Origin: Acidiferrobacteraceae bacterium | Lineage (GTDB): Bacteria; Pseudomonadota; Gammaproteobacteria; Acidiferrobacterales; Acidiferrobacteraceae | Direction of reading: 5' to 3' | Assembly (NCBI GenBank): GCA_027343725.1 | Contig: DAHWKH010000132.1 | Location: forward strand, 1-6,697 | DNA length: 6,697 nucleotides | In this document: positions 1 to 5,590 of the stretch, one piece after another | Numbering within the stretch: the first letter of the stretch is position 1 | How the letters are laid out: the number at the start of each line of letters is the position of its first letter | The notes under the pieces: model-generated | Database searches by the model: none | What the model saw: the letters and a program-made list of their open reading frames with translations, nothing else | What the model was told of the DNA's origin: nothing | Program-made: the position numbers and the translations under genes

Positions 1-48
1 GAGGGGGCGCACGATGAGATCGTGTGAGGACGCAGCGGTTTTGGCCAT
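1..48 (-). CDS. N-terminal fragment of an unidentified gene (runs off the left edge)
   Basis: On the minus strand an ATG at 48 opens 16 codons that stay open to the window edge and read MAKTAASSHDLIVRPL. A Shine-Dalgarno-like GGGAGA lies about six bases upstream (near 55-60), which is the main reason to believe the start. It is downstream of, and in the same direction as, the MFS transporter gene, with a gap of about 80 bases, so the two could share a transcript. The fragment is too short to assign a family. The ending IVRPL resembles the first strand of some acetyltransferase-like proteins, but that is only a weak hint. Confidence 0.4.
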   Translation of the reverse strand, partial: MAKTAASSHDLIVRPL

Positions 49-110
49 GGCGGGTCTCCCTGTCGCAAGACCCTGTCTTAGCACGCGCGCTTTCGCCGCG
101 TGAGGGGACA

Positions 111-127
111 ATCCCGGATCCCGGGAT
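111..127. repeat. Short palindrome just downstream of the MFS gene
   Basis: ATCCCGG-ATC-CCGGGAT is a perfect 7-bp inverted repeat with a 3-base centre, directly after the transporter stop codon on the minus strand. It could form a hairpin at the 3' end of that transcript. There is no T-run after it in the minus direction, so it is not a convincing intrinsic terminator. Confidence 0.4.
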
Positions 128-1600
128 CTAAGAGTCTCGATTCACCGGGGTGTCGGATGTGGGGCGGGGAGGGGGCGCGGTGAGCGGCGCGGTCAGGGCC
201 TCGAGGGGCCGGCGTTCGGCCGCAAACCCCAAGACGCCCTCGACGCCGGCTGCGATCAGCATGAGGACCGCGGCCAACAGATAACCGTAGAAGACCCGCG
301 TGCGCGAGCCGCTTGCGATCAAGGTCGTGAACAAGGCCGGTGCCAGAACGCCGCCCACGGCCGTGCCGAAGGCGTAAAAGAGCCCGATCGCGCGGGCCCG
401 GACCTCGATCGGGAAGCTCTCGCTGACCGTGAGATAGGCGCCGCTTGCGCCCGCCGAAGCGAAAAAGAAAATGCCCGCCCAGGCGAGCGTTTGCGTGAAC
501 CCGTTCAGCGCCTGGACGCGGAACATCCAGGCCGCGGCGATCATCAAAAGCCCGGACAGGCCGTAGGTCGCGACCATCATCGCGCGCCGCCCGATGGTAT
601 CGAAGAACCGCGCGAGGCTCGCGGCCCCAAGAAAATTGCTGAGCGCGAACGGCCACAGATAAAAACCGACGTGGGTCGCGCGCACGCCTAAGAAACGCAC
701 GAGCACGAGCGCGTAGGTGAAGAAGAAGGCGTTATAGAAAAAGGCCTGCGCGGTCATCAGGACGCCGCCCAGGAGCGCGCGGCGGGGATACTGGCAGAGG
801 ATCACGCGTAAGGTGGCCGCAAGGCCCACGGAAGGGCGCCCGGCGCTTCGTGCATATCCTTCGCCGGCGGTCGAAGGGTGTAGTCCCGATGCCGCGGCCT
901 CGATCGCGCTCATGGCCGCCTGCGCCTCCCGCAGGCGCCCGCGCGCCTGAAGCCAGCGCGGGCTTTCCGGGATGTGGCGACGCAGAAGCAGCGCGATGAG
1001 CCCCAAAGCCGCCCCGAGCAGGAAGGCCAGGCGCCAGGCCCAGGAGACCGGCAGCCATCCCGGGGCGAGCAAGACCACATTGAGACCGGCGGCGGCCGCG
1101 GCCCCGAGCCAGAAGCTGCCGTTGACTATGAGGTCGACGCGCCCGCGCCGCTCGGCCGGTACCAGTTCCTGGATCGCGGAATTGATGGCGCTGTATTCGC
1201 CCCCGATCCCGGCCCCGGTCAGGAAACGGAACAGCGCCAGGCTTGCAAAATTCCACGCAAGCCCCGAGGCGGCGGTCGCTGCGATATAGAGGACCAATGT
1301 CACGGTGAAGAGGCGTTTGCGTCCGGACCGGTCGGCGAGATGGCCGAACACGAGACTGCCCAAGACCGCGCCCGCGAGATAGCTGCTCGCCAGAAGCCCG
1401 ACGGCGCGCGCCGTGAGGGCGAGTGCTGCGGGGCGCGTCAGTAGCGGTGCGAGCGCCCCGACGAGCGTCACCTCGAGTCCATCGAGTATCCAGGTGATGC
1501 CGAGCGCGAAGACCGCGCGGCGATGGAATCGTGACCACGGCAGGCGCTCGAGCCGCGCGGCGATGTCCGGCTGACTGTCGTGGTGATCGTCTCCGATCAT
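128..1600 (-). CDS. MFS transporter, 12 TM, metabolite/sugar-porter-like, substrate unknown
   Basis: The 490-residue inner-membrane protein has the pattern of a major facilitator superfamily secondary transporter. Hydrophobic segments cover most of the length as two six-helix halves joined by a hydrophilic loop around residues 205-260. Visible motifs are an acidic first helix (WILDGLEVTL, residues 37-46), the loop 2-3 motif A GHLADRSGRKR (86-96), GIGGEYSAINSAIQE in the helix 4 region (131-145), PESPRWL after helix 6 (211-217), a degenerate second motif A ARFFDTIGRR (330-339) and SESFPIEVRARAIGLF (393-408). These match the proton-coupled metabolite/aromatic-acid/sugar-porter-like MFS groups; the sequence alone does not give a substrate. 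I chose ATG 1600 because GGAG lies about eight bases upstream. A TTG at 1615 would add five residues but lacks a ribosome binding site. The last 25 or so residues are Pro/Thr-rich and probably a disordered cytoplasmic tail. It is transcribed divergently from the small membrane protein gene. No strong promoter for it was found. Confidence 0.9.
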   Translation of the reverse strand: MIGDDHHDSQPDIAARLERLPWSRFHRRAVFALGITWILDGLEVTLVGALAPLLTRPAALALTARAVGLLASSYLAGAVLGSLVFGHLADRSGRKRLFTVTLVLYIAATAASGLAWNFASLALFRFLTGAGIGGEYSAINSAIQELVPAERRGRVDLIVNGSFWLGAAAAAGLNVVLLAPGWLPVSWAWRLAFLLGAALGLIALLLRRHIPESPRWLQARGRLREAQAAMSAIEAAASGLHPSTAGEGYARSAGRPSVGLAATLRVILCQYPRRALLGGVLMTAQAFFYNAFFFTYALVLVRFLGVRATHVGFYLWPFALSNFLGAASLARFFDTIGRRAMMVATYGLSGLLMIAAAWMFRVQALNGFTQTLAWAGIFFFASAGASGAYLTVSESFPIEVRARAIGLFYAFGTAVGGVLAPALFTTLIASGSRTRVFYGYLLAAVLMLIAAGVEGVLGFAAERRPLEALTAPLTAPPPRPTSDTPVNRDS

Positions 1601-1633
1601 GGACACACTCCGCAAGCGACCCCGGAGTCTCGC

Positions 1634-1662
1634 TTGAGGGGTGCCGCCTGCCTCGCTACACT
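1634..1662 (+). promoter_or_regulatory. Sigma70-like promoter for the small membrane protein gene
   Basis: TTGAGG (1634-1639), a 17-bp spacer and TACACT (1657-1662) form a good housekeeping-type promoter. Transcription would start near 1669 and give a leader of roughly 65 bases before the ATG at 1736. It lies in the divergent gap, upstream of the transporter start on the other strand. Confidence 0.55.
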
Positions 1663-1735
1663 GGTGCCGCGGTGGCAGCTGGCCCCCGAGGATAGCATCG
1701 ATCGCGGGACCGGGACACGACCAGGCGGACGGAGA

Positions 1736-2116
1736 ATGGCGGGAGACGCAAAGGGACGGGGCATGCGACAGGGCCGTTCATCGGGCTCGCAGGCGGCGGG
1801 GGCGAGGGGACGCGCGCGCGCATCGAAGCGCCCCGCGCAGGGGCGCCGCACGCGCCTGCAGGGCGTGATCCTCGCACTGGTCGCATGCACCTGGGCGGCG
1901 CTGTGTCTCTACCCGCCCTGGCGCGAGGTCTGGACGAACTTCGAAGGCTTCCGTCTGCACGCGCCGATCGCCTATGGCTTTCCGTGGGCGCCGCCCGCGG
2001 CCGTCTTTCCGGTGCCGCGTCAGATCGCCTGGCTGCGGCTCACCGAGGAGTGCGCCGTGGCTGCGGTGATCGGCGCGATCCTCTACGGCATCACGAGCCG
2101 TCTTCGCAAACGCTAA
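1736..2116 (+). CDS. Small protein with two membrane segments and a basic N-terminus, function unknown
   Basis: The 126-residue protein has a strongly basic, Arg/Gly/Ala-rich first 40 residues, then a membrane helix at about 41-59 (VILALVACTWAALCL). A periplasmic-looking middle follows, and then a second helix at about 104-120 ending in the basic tail SRLRKR. Both ends should therefore face the cytoplasm. The middle carries YPPW (59-62), AYGFPWAPP (79-87) and IAWLRLTEE (97-105). I recognise this PPW / GYxF..PP / I.W.RL..E layout from short conserved hypothetical membrane proteins in many bacteria; no function is known to me. The start is uncertain. ATG 1736 has GGAGA abutting it and AGGCGGA about six bases upstream. 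ATG 1763 has AAGGGA at a good six-base spacing and would give 117 residues. The open frame extends upstream to 1580, but that part overlaps the transporter gene and is probably not translated. It converges on the DUF5666 gene with only 9 bases between the stop codons and no visible terminator. Confidence 0.7.
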   Translation: MAGDAKGRGMRQGRSSGSQAAGARGRARASKRPAQGRRTRLQGVILALVACTWAALCLYPPWREVWTNFEGFRLHAPIAYGFPWAPPAAVFPVPRQIAWLRLTEECAVAAVIGAILYGITSRLRKR

Positions 2117-2125
2117 GCCCCTTTT

Positions 2126-3178
2126 TCAGTGCATGGGCGGCTCGGGGCGCATGAACTCGGGCCGGGCCGGACGCATGATCGGCGGGCGGGCGAACGCGGG
2201 GCGCTGCGGTGGTGTCGGGCGGCGATGCCGGGCGCTGTTGAGAAGCGGGCGCGCGGGGCCTGCGCGCAAAGACCCATTGAGACCGTAGTGCATAAGCGAA
2301 ATGGATGTCCGGATGCGGGTGAGGGCGAAGCGTCCGGGCGCCGGGTGGCGCACGACGAAGAACGCCGCCTGCGAACGCGGCGCGGCCCGCACGTCTTGTA
2401 AACGCACACCCTGGAAATACCAGTGCCCGGCCCGCCGGTGGAGGTAGCCTGAGACAAAGGCGACCGGCACCGGGAGCGTTTGGAGCGAGAGGGCACGGCG
2501 CAGTGAGGTGATGACCGGATGCCCGCCGCGCGCCCGCCCGCGGGCGACGACATAGGCGCCCACTTGCGCCCTTCGGTCGGGTCCGGCGTAGCGGAAACGG
2601 CGTCCGTCGAGCCTCAGGGTGTGGCGCGCGACGTGCTCGACGCGCCCGCGGATCAGGAAGCGCGCCCGCGTCGGCAGGCGATGCAGGCGGCTTGCCCGCC
2701 AGCGCCCCCGGCCGAGGGAGAAGCCGCTCACGGCGACGCGCATCCCCACGCGGATCCGGGCGCGCACGGCGCGCGGCACGAGCACCGTCTGGCCGAGGAC
2801 GCGCAGGCGCTGTCCGTTGTCCGAGACGCGCGTCACGACCCCGATGAGGGCGTGTTGCACGTGCACGCTCACCGCCACCGCAACCCCCGCGCGCACGCGC
2901 GCCGTAACGAACACGGTATCGCCGCGATGGAGGGCGCCCAAAGGCGCGGCGCGGCCGTCGACGCGGTAGCGCGTCGCCGTGCGCAGGAGGTATTCGCGCC
3001 CGTTCACGTAGATGCTGCCGAAGCGCTGAATGACCCCGATGGCCGCGACCCCGGTTCCCCCGACGCCGCCGCGCGCCCGCCCCGTGCCGCCGATGCCGCC
3101 ACGCGGCGGGCTGAAGGCCGTGAGCAGGATGAGGCAGGCGGCCGCGAACCATCGGCGGCGTCCATCACATATCTTCAT
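2126..3178 (-). CDS. Exported DUF5666 domain protein with Arg-Pro repeat tail
   Basis: The 350-residue protein starts with a basic stretch and a hydrophobic segment (residues 10-22) consistent with a Sec signal peptide, so it is probably periplasmic or surface-associated. Two GGxGGTG motifs follow (27-33 and 37-43), then GVIQRFGSIYVNG (48-60), which is the signature opening of DUF5666 domains. Further copies of the same beta-rich module seem to start near residues 111 (IGVVTRVSDNGQRLRV), 177 (RGRVEHVARHTLRLDG) and 242 (VSGYLHRRAGHWYFQG), each with a 'GMRV.V.G'- or 'GAYVVARG'-like strand later. The biochemical role of DUF5666 is not known. The C-terminus from about residue 319 is Pro/Arg-rich with repeated RP dipeptides (RPAFA, RPPIM, RPEPPM). 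The protein contains many Arg residues. ATG 3178 has GAGGA about six bases upstream. The start overlaps the end of the DUF6502 gene by 14 bases, so the two are probably translationally coupled and act together. Confidence 0.85.
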   Translation of the reverse strand: MKICDGRRRWFAAACLILLTAFSPPRGGIGGTGRARGGVGGTGVAAIGVIQRFGSIYVNGREYLLRTATRYRVDGRAAPLGALHRGDTVFVTARVRAGVAVAVSVHVQHALIGVVTRVSDNGQRLRVLGQTVLVPRAVRARIRVGMRVAVSGFSLGRGRWRASRLHRLPTRARFLIRGRVEHVARHTLRLDGRRFRYAGPDRRAQVGAYVVARGRARGGHPVITSLRRALSLQTLPVPVAFVSGYLHRRAGHWYFQGVRLQDVRAAPRSQAAFFVVRHPAPGRFALTRIRTSISLMHYGLNGSLRAGPARPLLNSARHRRPTPPQRPAFARPPIMRPARPEFMRPEPPMH

Positions 3179-3974
3179 GGGAATCCTCGGGGGCTGAAAG
3201 CGGCGTGTCTTCGTAGTAGTAGACGCCCAGGCGCACGCGGCGCACGCCGGGATCGGTCACAGGGCGCTCGTGCGGGCTGAGTCGCCGGTGGAAGTCCTGC
3301 AGGAGGGCGTCCGCGGCCGCGTCGATGTCGGGACGCACGCCCTGTATCGTCTCGGGGTTCAAGGCGTCGAGATACAGGGCGCGTTCCAGGAAGGGCGGCT
3401 CCTCGCTCAGGTTGTGCAAGGCGCTCGCGAGGTGATCACCGACATTGAGCGCCAGGAAGGCGAGCTTGTCGGCCGGACTGTCCGGCACATAGGCGCTGCG
3501 CACGAGGTGGACCCGCCGGTTGTCGTCCAGGGTGACGGCGCGCGCGCGCACGAGGGCATCCAGAATCGCGCGCGGGCGCATATCGGCCTTCACATGCCGC
3601 GTCAGGCCATCGAAGCTGAGCTCGGTCGCGCTGTGGATCGGCAAAGGCTTTAAGGCGCCGTGGGCATCGCGCGCCTCGGGCGATGAGGCCCAGGCGGCGA
3701 TCAGCTGGGCGGCGACGTGGGCATGGCGCTCGAGGTTGGGCGCCGGGCCCGCGTCCTGGTCACGCAAGCGTCGCACATCCTTGCGGTGGATCCCCGTCAA
3801 GAGACTGACCTCGCTGTCGCTCGGGACCCGTGGCTGTGCATGGGCCACCGCCTCCTCGATGTAGACCGATTTCACAAGGCTCGCAAACGCCCCCCACGTC
3901 ACGCCTTGCGTGATCAGGTAGCGCACGAGCGGTCGCATCAAGCGCTGCAGGGTCTGATCGAGAGTCAGGGTCAT
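3165..3974 (-). CDS. DUF6502 family protein with putative helix-turn-helix, candidate local regulator
   Basis: This is a 269-residue soluble protein without signal peptide. The N-terminal part (LQRLMRPLVRYLITQGVTWGAFASLVKSVYIEEA, about residues 9-42, given in pieces) fits the start of DUF6502. It is followed by SEVSLLTGIHRKDVRRL (54-70), which reads like a helix-turn-helix recognition unit. The rest is mostly helical, with a short YYYED cluster (252-256) near the end. By family pattern this is a DNA-binding-type protein, but no DUF6502 function is established to my knowledge. Start: ATG 3974 has GAGGTG four to five bases upstream. The reading frame stays open to 4586, but that extension is the antisense of the repeat gene and contains no family sequence, so I reject it. 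The DUF5666 gene follows with a 14-base overlap. Its upstream region is the palindrome-bearing divergent promoter, which makes it the natural candidate to bind that operator; this is inference. Confidence 0.82.
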   Translation of the reverse strand: MTLTLDQTLQRLMRPLVRYLITQGVTWGAFASLVKSVYIEEAVAHAQPRVPSDSEVSLLTGIHRKDVRRLRDQDAGPAPNLERHAHVAAQLIAAWASSPEARDAHGALKPLPIHSATELSFDGLTRHVKADMRPRAILDALVRARAVTLDDNRRVHLVRSAYVPDSPADKLAFLALNVGDHLASALHNLSEEPPFLERALYLDALNPETIQGVRPDIDAAADALLQDFHRRLSPHERPVTDPGVRRVRLGVYYYEDTPLSAPEDSHEDM

Positions 3975-4009
3975 AGCACCTCGTCGCCAAGTATGGCACA
4001 ACCCGCTTT

Positions 4010-4054
4010 GTGGGAAAATATCCCGCATCCCATTGACGTGGGAAAATATCCCAC
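4010..4054. promoter_or_regulatory. Twin palindromic operator in the divergent promoter region
   Basis: Two near-identical 17-bp palindromes lie 28 bp apart: GTGGGAAAATATCCCGC (4010-4026) and GTGGGAAAATATCCCAC (4038-4054). They differ at one base. The second has perfect 6-bp arms (GTGGGA / TCCCAC) around a 5-bp AT centre. Extra half sites TCCCA (4028-4032) and TGGGA (4060-4064) continue the series. TCCCA-N6-TGGGA therefore occurs twice, at 4028-4043 and 4049-4064. This is the layout expected for cooperative binding by a dimeric regulator. The second copy fills the spacer of the plus-strand promoter; the first overlaps the likely minus-strand promoter. The binding protein is unknown; the adjacent DUF6502 protein is the obvious candidate. 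Confidence 0.75.
4015..4044 (-). promoter_or_regulatory. Candidate minus-strand promoter for the DUF6502-DUF5666 pair
   Basis: Read on the minus strand, TTCCCA (4044-4039), an 18-bp gap and TATTTT (4020-4015) each match the sigma70 consensus at four of six bases. They would give a leader of about 34 bases before ATG 3974. An alternative is TTTTCC (4018-4013) with CATACT (3995-3990), which would leave a very short leader. Both alternatives overlap the palindromes, so either would be controlled by whatever binds there. Confidence 0.35.
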
Positions 4055-4060
4055 TAAAAT
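4033..4060 (+). promoter_or_regulatory. Strong sigma70-like promoter of the repeat-protein gene
   Basis: TTGACG (4033-4038), a 16-bp spacer and TAAAAT (4055-4060) give near-consensus -35 and -10 elements. The start of transcription would be near 4067, leaving a leader of about 44 bases. The spacer is almost exactly the second palindrome (4038-4054), so a bound protein would block RNA polymerase or, less likely, distort the spacer as MerR-type activators do. The spacer is shorter than the 19-20 bp typical of MerR promoters, so repression is the simpler reading. Confidence 0.65.
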
Positions 4061-4083
4061 GGGAACAGCTCAGGCAGTGAGCG

Positions 4084-4096
4084 TTTTCCCGGAAAA
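4084..4096. repeat. Small dyad in the leader of the repeat-protein gene
   Basis: TTTTCC-C-GGAAAA is a perfect 6-bp inverted repeat ending two bases before the ribosome binding site AGGAGA (4099-4104). It contains TTTTCCC, which also occurs on the minus strand of the operator palindromes, so it could be an extra weak half site. A one-base loop makes an RNA hairpin unlikely. Confidence 0.35.
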
Positions 4097-4110
4097 ACAG
4101 GAGACAGATC

Positions 4111-4599
4111 ATGATGACAAGACAGCAATGGGCCGCGGCCCTGTTCGTGACGGGTTTGGGGCTTGCGGGCGCGAGTTGGGCCGCGAACACGACCCTTTCG
4201 GTGAGCGGACAGGGCTCGGCGGGGGGCTCCGTGCAGGCCAGCGGATCGGCCAACGGAGCAGCCAACGCAGCGACCCCAGCCGTTCCAGGGACGGACGGCA
4301 CCCCGGCGACTCCGGCTGTGCCGGGCAACCCGACCGCGCAGTCAGCGATGGCCCAGGGCTCGGCGGGAGGTTCCACGCAGGCCAACGGAGCGGCCAACGG
4401 AGCGGCCAACGCGGCGACCCCGGCGGTCCCAGGGACGGGCGGTACGCCGGCAACGCCGGCTGTGCCGGGCAACGTGACCGCGCAGTCGGCGATGGCTATG
4501 CGCCCGCATGTGACCCGGCCGAGCATTACGCGGCCGAGCATTACGCGGCCGACCATAACCCGCCCGCAGATCCAACGCCCGAGCATGATGGGGCGCTAG
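4111..4599 (+). CDS. Secreted low-complexity repeat protein (two 48-residue repeats plus Arg-Pro pentapeptide tail)
   Basis: This 162-residue protein has a clear signal peptide (basic start, hydrophobic residues 8-21, cleavage probably after ASWA at 24), so the mature protein is exported. Residues 34-81 and 82-129 are two tandem 48-residue repeats identical at 43 positions. Each opens with QGSAGGS, continues with Asn/Ala/Gly-rich NGAANAATPAVPG and ends with NxTAQSAMA. Residues 130-162 are a different repeat, a five-residue RPxIT unit (RPHVT, RPSIT, RPSIT, RPTIT, RPQIQ, RPSMM). There are no cysteines and little hydrophobic core, so it is probably disordered or fibrous, for example a surface, matrix or structural protein. 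I do not recognise a named family. ATG 4111 (followed by a second ATG) has AGGAGA six bases upstream. A strong terminator directly follows, so it is probably monocistronic. It is divergent from the DUF6502-DUF5666 pair and shares its operator region. Confidence 0.85.
   Translation: MMTRQQWAAALFVTGLGLAGASWAANTTLSVSGQGSAGGSVQASGSANGAANAATPAVPGTDGTPATPAVPGNPTAQSAMAQGSAGGSTQANGAANGAANAATPAVPGTGGTPATPAVPGNVTAQSAMAMRPHVTRPSITRPSITRPTITRPQIQRPSMMGR
4210..4497 (+). repeat. Tandem 144-bp direct repeat within the repeat-protein gene
   Basis: Copy one is 4210-4353 and copy two 4354-4497, in frame and with no gap. By hand alignment they differ at 20 of 144 bases in 18 codons, of which 13 changes are synonymous. 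The excess of silent changes shows that the plus-strand frame is the one being translated and that the repeat sequence is conserved by selection. Recombination between copies could change the copy number. Confidence 0.9.
4501..4590 (+). repeat. 15-bp tandem repeats encoding the Arg-Pro tail
   Basis: About six units of 15 bases, each encoding RP plus three residues, make up the 3' end of the gene. The second and third units are identical (CGGCCGAGCATTACG) and the others are diverged. Such repeats can gain or lose units by slippage without changing the frame. Confidence 0.8.
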
Positions 4600-4609
4600 C
4601 GCTCAGCGC

Positions 4610-4645
4610 ATCCCTCGGGGGCGTGCGCCCCCGAGGGATTTCTCT
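4610..4645 (+). terminator. Strong intrinsic terminator after the repeat-protein gene
   Basis: ATCCCTCGGGGGC (4610-4622) and GCCCCCGAGGGAT (4627-4639) form a perfect 13-bp GC-rich stem with a four-base loop GTGC, followed by TTCTCTC. It starts ten bases after the stop codon and separates this gene from the downstream beta-barrel gene. The T-run is broken by C residues. Confidence 0.8.
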
Positions 4646-4656
4646 CCACAGCGGCC

Positions 4657-4686
4657 GCGACAGCGCCGCGCTTCACCCTTTATACT
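4657..4686 (+). promoter_or_regulatory. Candidate promoter of the beta-barrel gene
   Basis: TATACT (4681-4686) is a very good -10 element. GCGACA (4657-4662), 18 bp upstream, is a moderate -35 matching four of six bases. With the terminator just upstream, the downstream gene needs its own promoter, which supports this call. The leader would be about 55 bases. Confidence 0.5.
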
Positions 4687-4747
4687 GATGCCCGAGCCCG
4701 GAGGGGCCTGGATGGCATGACTGCGACATTCACAAGAGGAGGATGGG

Positions 4748-5509
4748 ATGACGATGCGTTGGCGCGCCTCGGCGGCGTTTTGGATATTGGCCTGTCAGGC
4801 GGCCTGGGGGGCAAGCGCTCACTGGACCTTGGGTAATATCCCTTCGGACTACCAAGGGCGCTATGGAACAGCGCACACGATCGGCATCTTCTACGATCCC
4901 ACATTTCTACAATACCAGAATCCCAATGTACGGATGAAGCTGACGGTCCCCTATATCGCCGTAACCCATTTGCCCGCGGGTACGAAGCTGACAAACGGGA
5001 CCGTGTCGGCGCACTCGACGAACCAGAAGACGACGAATCCGAGCGGATTGGGCGACATTTGGCTGGCCGCACATTACACCCTGACGCCCGGTATCGTGCC
5101 GTACGCCAAGGTCAAGTTCGGCACGGCCTCGGCCCGGAAAGGTCTCGGAACCGGCCAGAACGATTACGAGTTCGGCCTGGGTCTCAACACCACCATCGGT
5201 CGCGACGTCTTTCCTTTCGCTCACGTGGGCTATCGTTTCGTGGGCAGCCCTCCGGGCGAGCGCTTACGGAACATCGCGACCTTCGATGCCGGAGTCAGCG
5301 CGGCGGCCAATCTGCACAATGTCTTCACCGTGATGGTGTCCGGCGAACAATCCGAACAACCGGGCTACCCGGGGCCGCGGGACGCGATCGTGGCCTGGAA
5401 CTACAACGTGACGGTGGCGGGCAGCGGAATCCAGGTATACGTCGATAAGGGGTTGTCGAGCGGCAGCGCCCGGTTGGGCGGGGGCATCGGCGGGCAGATC
5501 GTGTTCTAG
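4748..5509 (+). CDS. Outer-membrane beta-barrel protein of the 'transporter' / Phenol_MetA_deg-like type
   Basis: The 253-residue protein begins with a signal peptide (residues 1-24, ending AWGASA) and then shows alternating beta-strand patterns to the end. The C-terminal residue is Phe in GGQIVF, the usual signal for outer-membrane barrel insertion. Recognisable blocks are VRMKLTVPYIAV (61-72), SGLGDIWLAAHYTL (99-112), PYAKVKFGTA (118-127), LGTGQNDYEFGLGL (133-146), PFAHVGYRFVGSPPG (156-170), a strand with VMVSGEQ (about 196-202) and a final VDKGLSSGSARLGGGIGG (about 233-250). These match proteins annotated as 'transporter' or as MetA-pathway phenol-degradation-like barrels, whose substrates are mostly unknown. 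The name does not show a role in phenol degradation here. ATG 4748 has an excellent AGAGGAGG five bases upstream. The gene sits between its own promoter and cysC. Its position next to a secreted repeat protein makes a role in export or in the cell envelope possible, but that is inference. Confidence 0.85.
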   Translation: MTMRWRASAAFWILACQAAWGASAHWTLGNIPSDYQGRYGTAHTIGIFYDPTFLQYQNPNVRMKLTVPYIAVTHLPAGTKLTNGTVSAHSTNQKTTNPSGLGDIWLAAHYTLTPGIVPYAKVKFGTASARKGLGTGQNDYEFGLGLNTTIGRDVFPFAHVGYRFVGSPPGERLRNIATFDAGVSAAANLHNVFTVMVSGEQSEQPGYPGPRDAIVAWNYNVTVAGSGIQVYVDKGLSSGSARLGGGIGGQIVF

Positions 5510-5590
5510 GCGGATTTCCGGGATTGCCTTCCGCCCGTCCGGCTGTAAAGCTTAAGGTCTCTCACGGACCACGAACAGATCATCATTCCT

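Noticed and set aside
67..79. AAGAC-N3-GTCTT dyad in the gap at the left edge
   Set aside because: Five-base arms are expected by chance and there is no clear link to a promoter element.
78..656. Minus-strand open frame inside the transporter gene
   Set aside because: Arg-rich out-of-frame shadow; the transporter frame shows membrane helices and MFS motifs throughout.
1580..1735. Upstream extension of the small membrane protein frame
   Set aside because: It overlaps the transporter start on the other strand and the promoter at 1634-1662 lies inside it, so translation from 1580 is unlikely.
2519..3280. Long plus-strand open frame opposite the DUF5666 gene
   Set aside because: Arg/Ala/His/Pro-rich translation typical of an antisense shadow in GC-rich DNA; the minus-strand frame has a signal peptide and recognisable DUF5666 motifs.
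4010..4054. CRISPR-like or iteron-like array
   Set aside because: Only two full copies, no further repeats or spacers, and their fit to promoter elements explains them better as operators.
3975..4586. Upstream in-frame extension of the DUF6502 gene on the minus strand, about 204 extra codons
   Set aside because: It is antisense to the repeat-protein gene, whose codon pattern (13 of 18 differing codons synonymous) shows that the plus strand is coding. It crosses the palindromes and promoters, and ATG 3974 has a good ribosome binding site.
5509..5535. Possible terminator after the beta-barrel gene (GGCGGA ... TCCGCC)
   Set aside because: Only six base pairs with a 15-base loop and no T-run.
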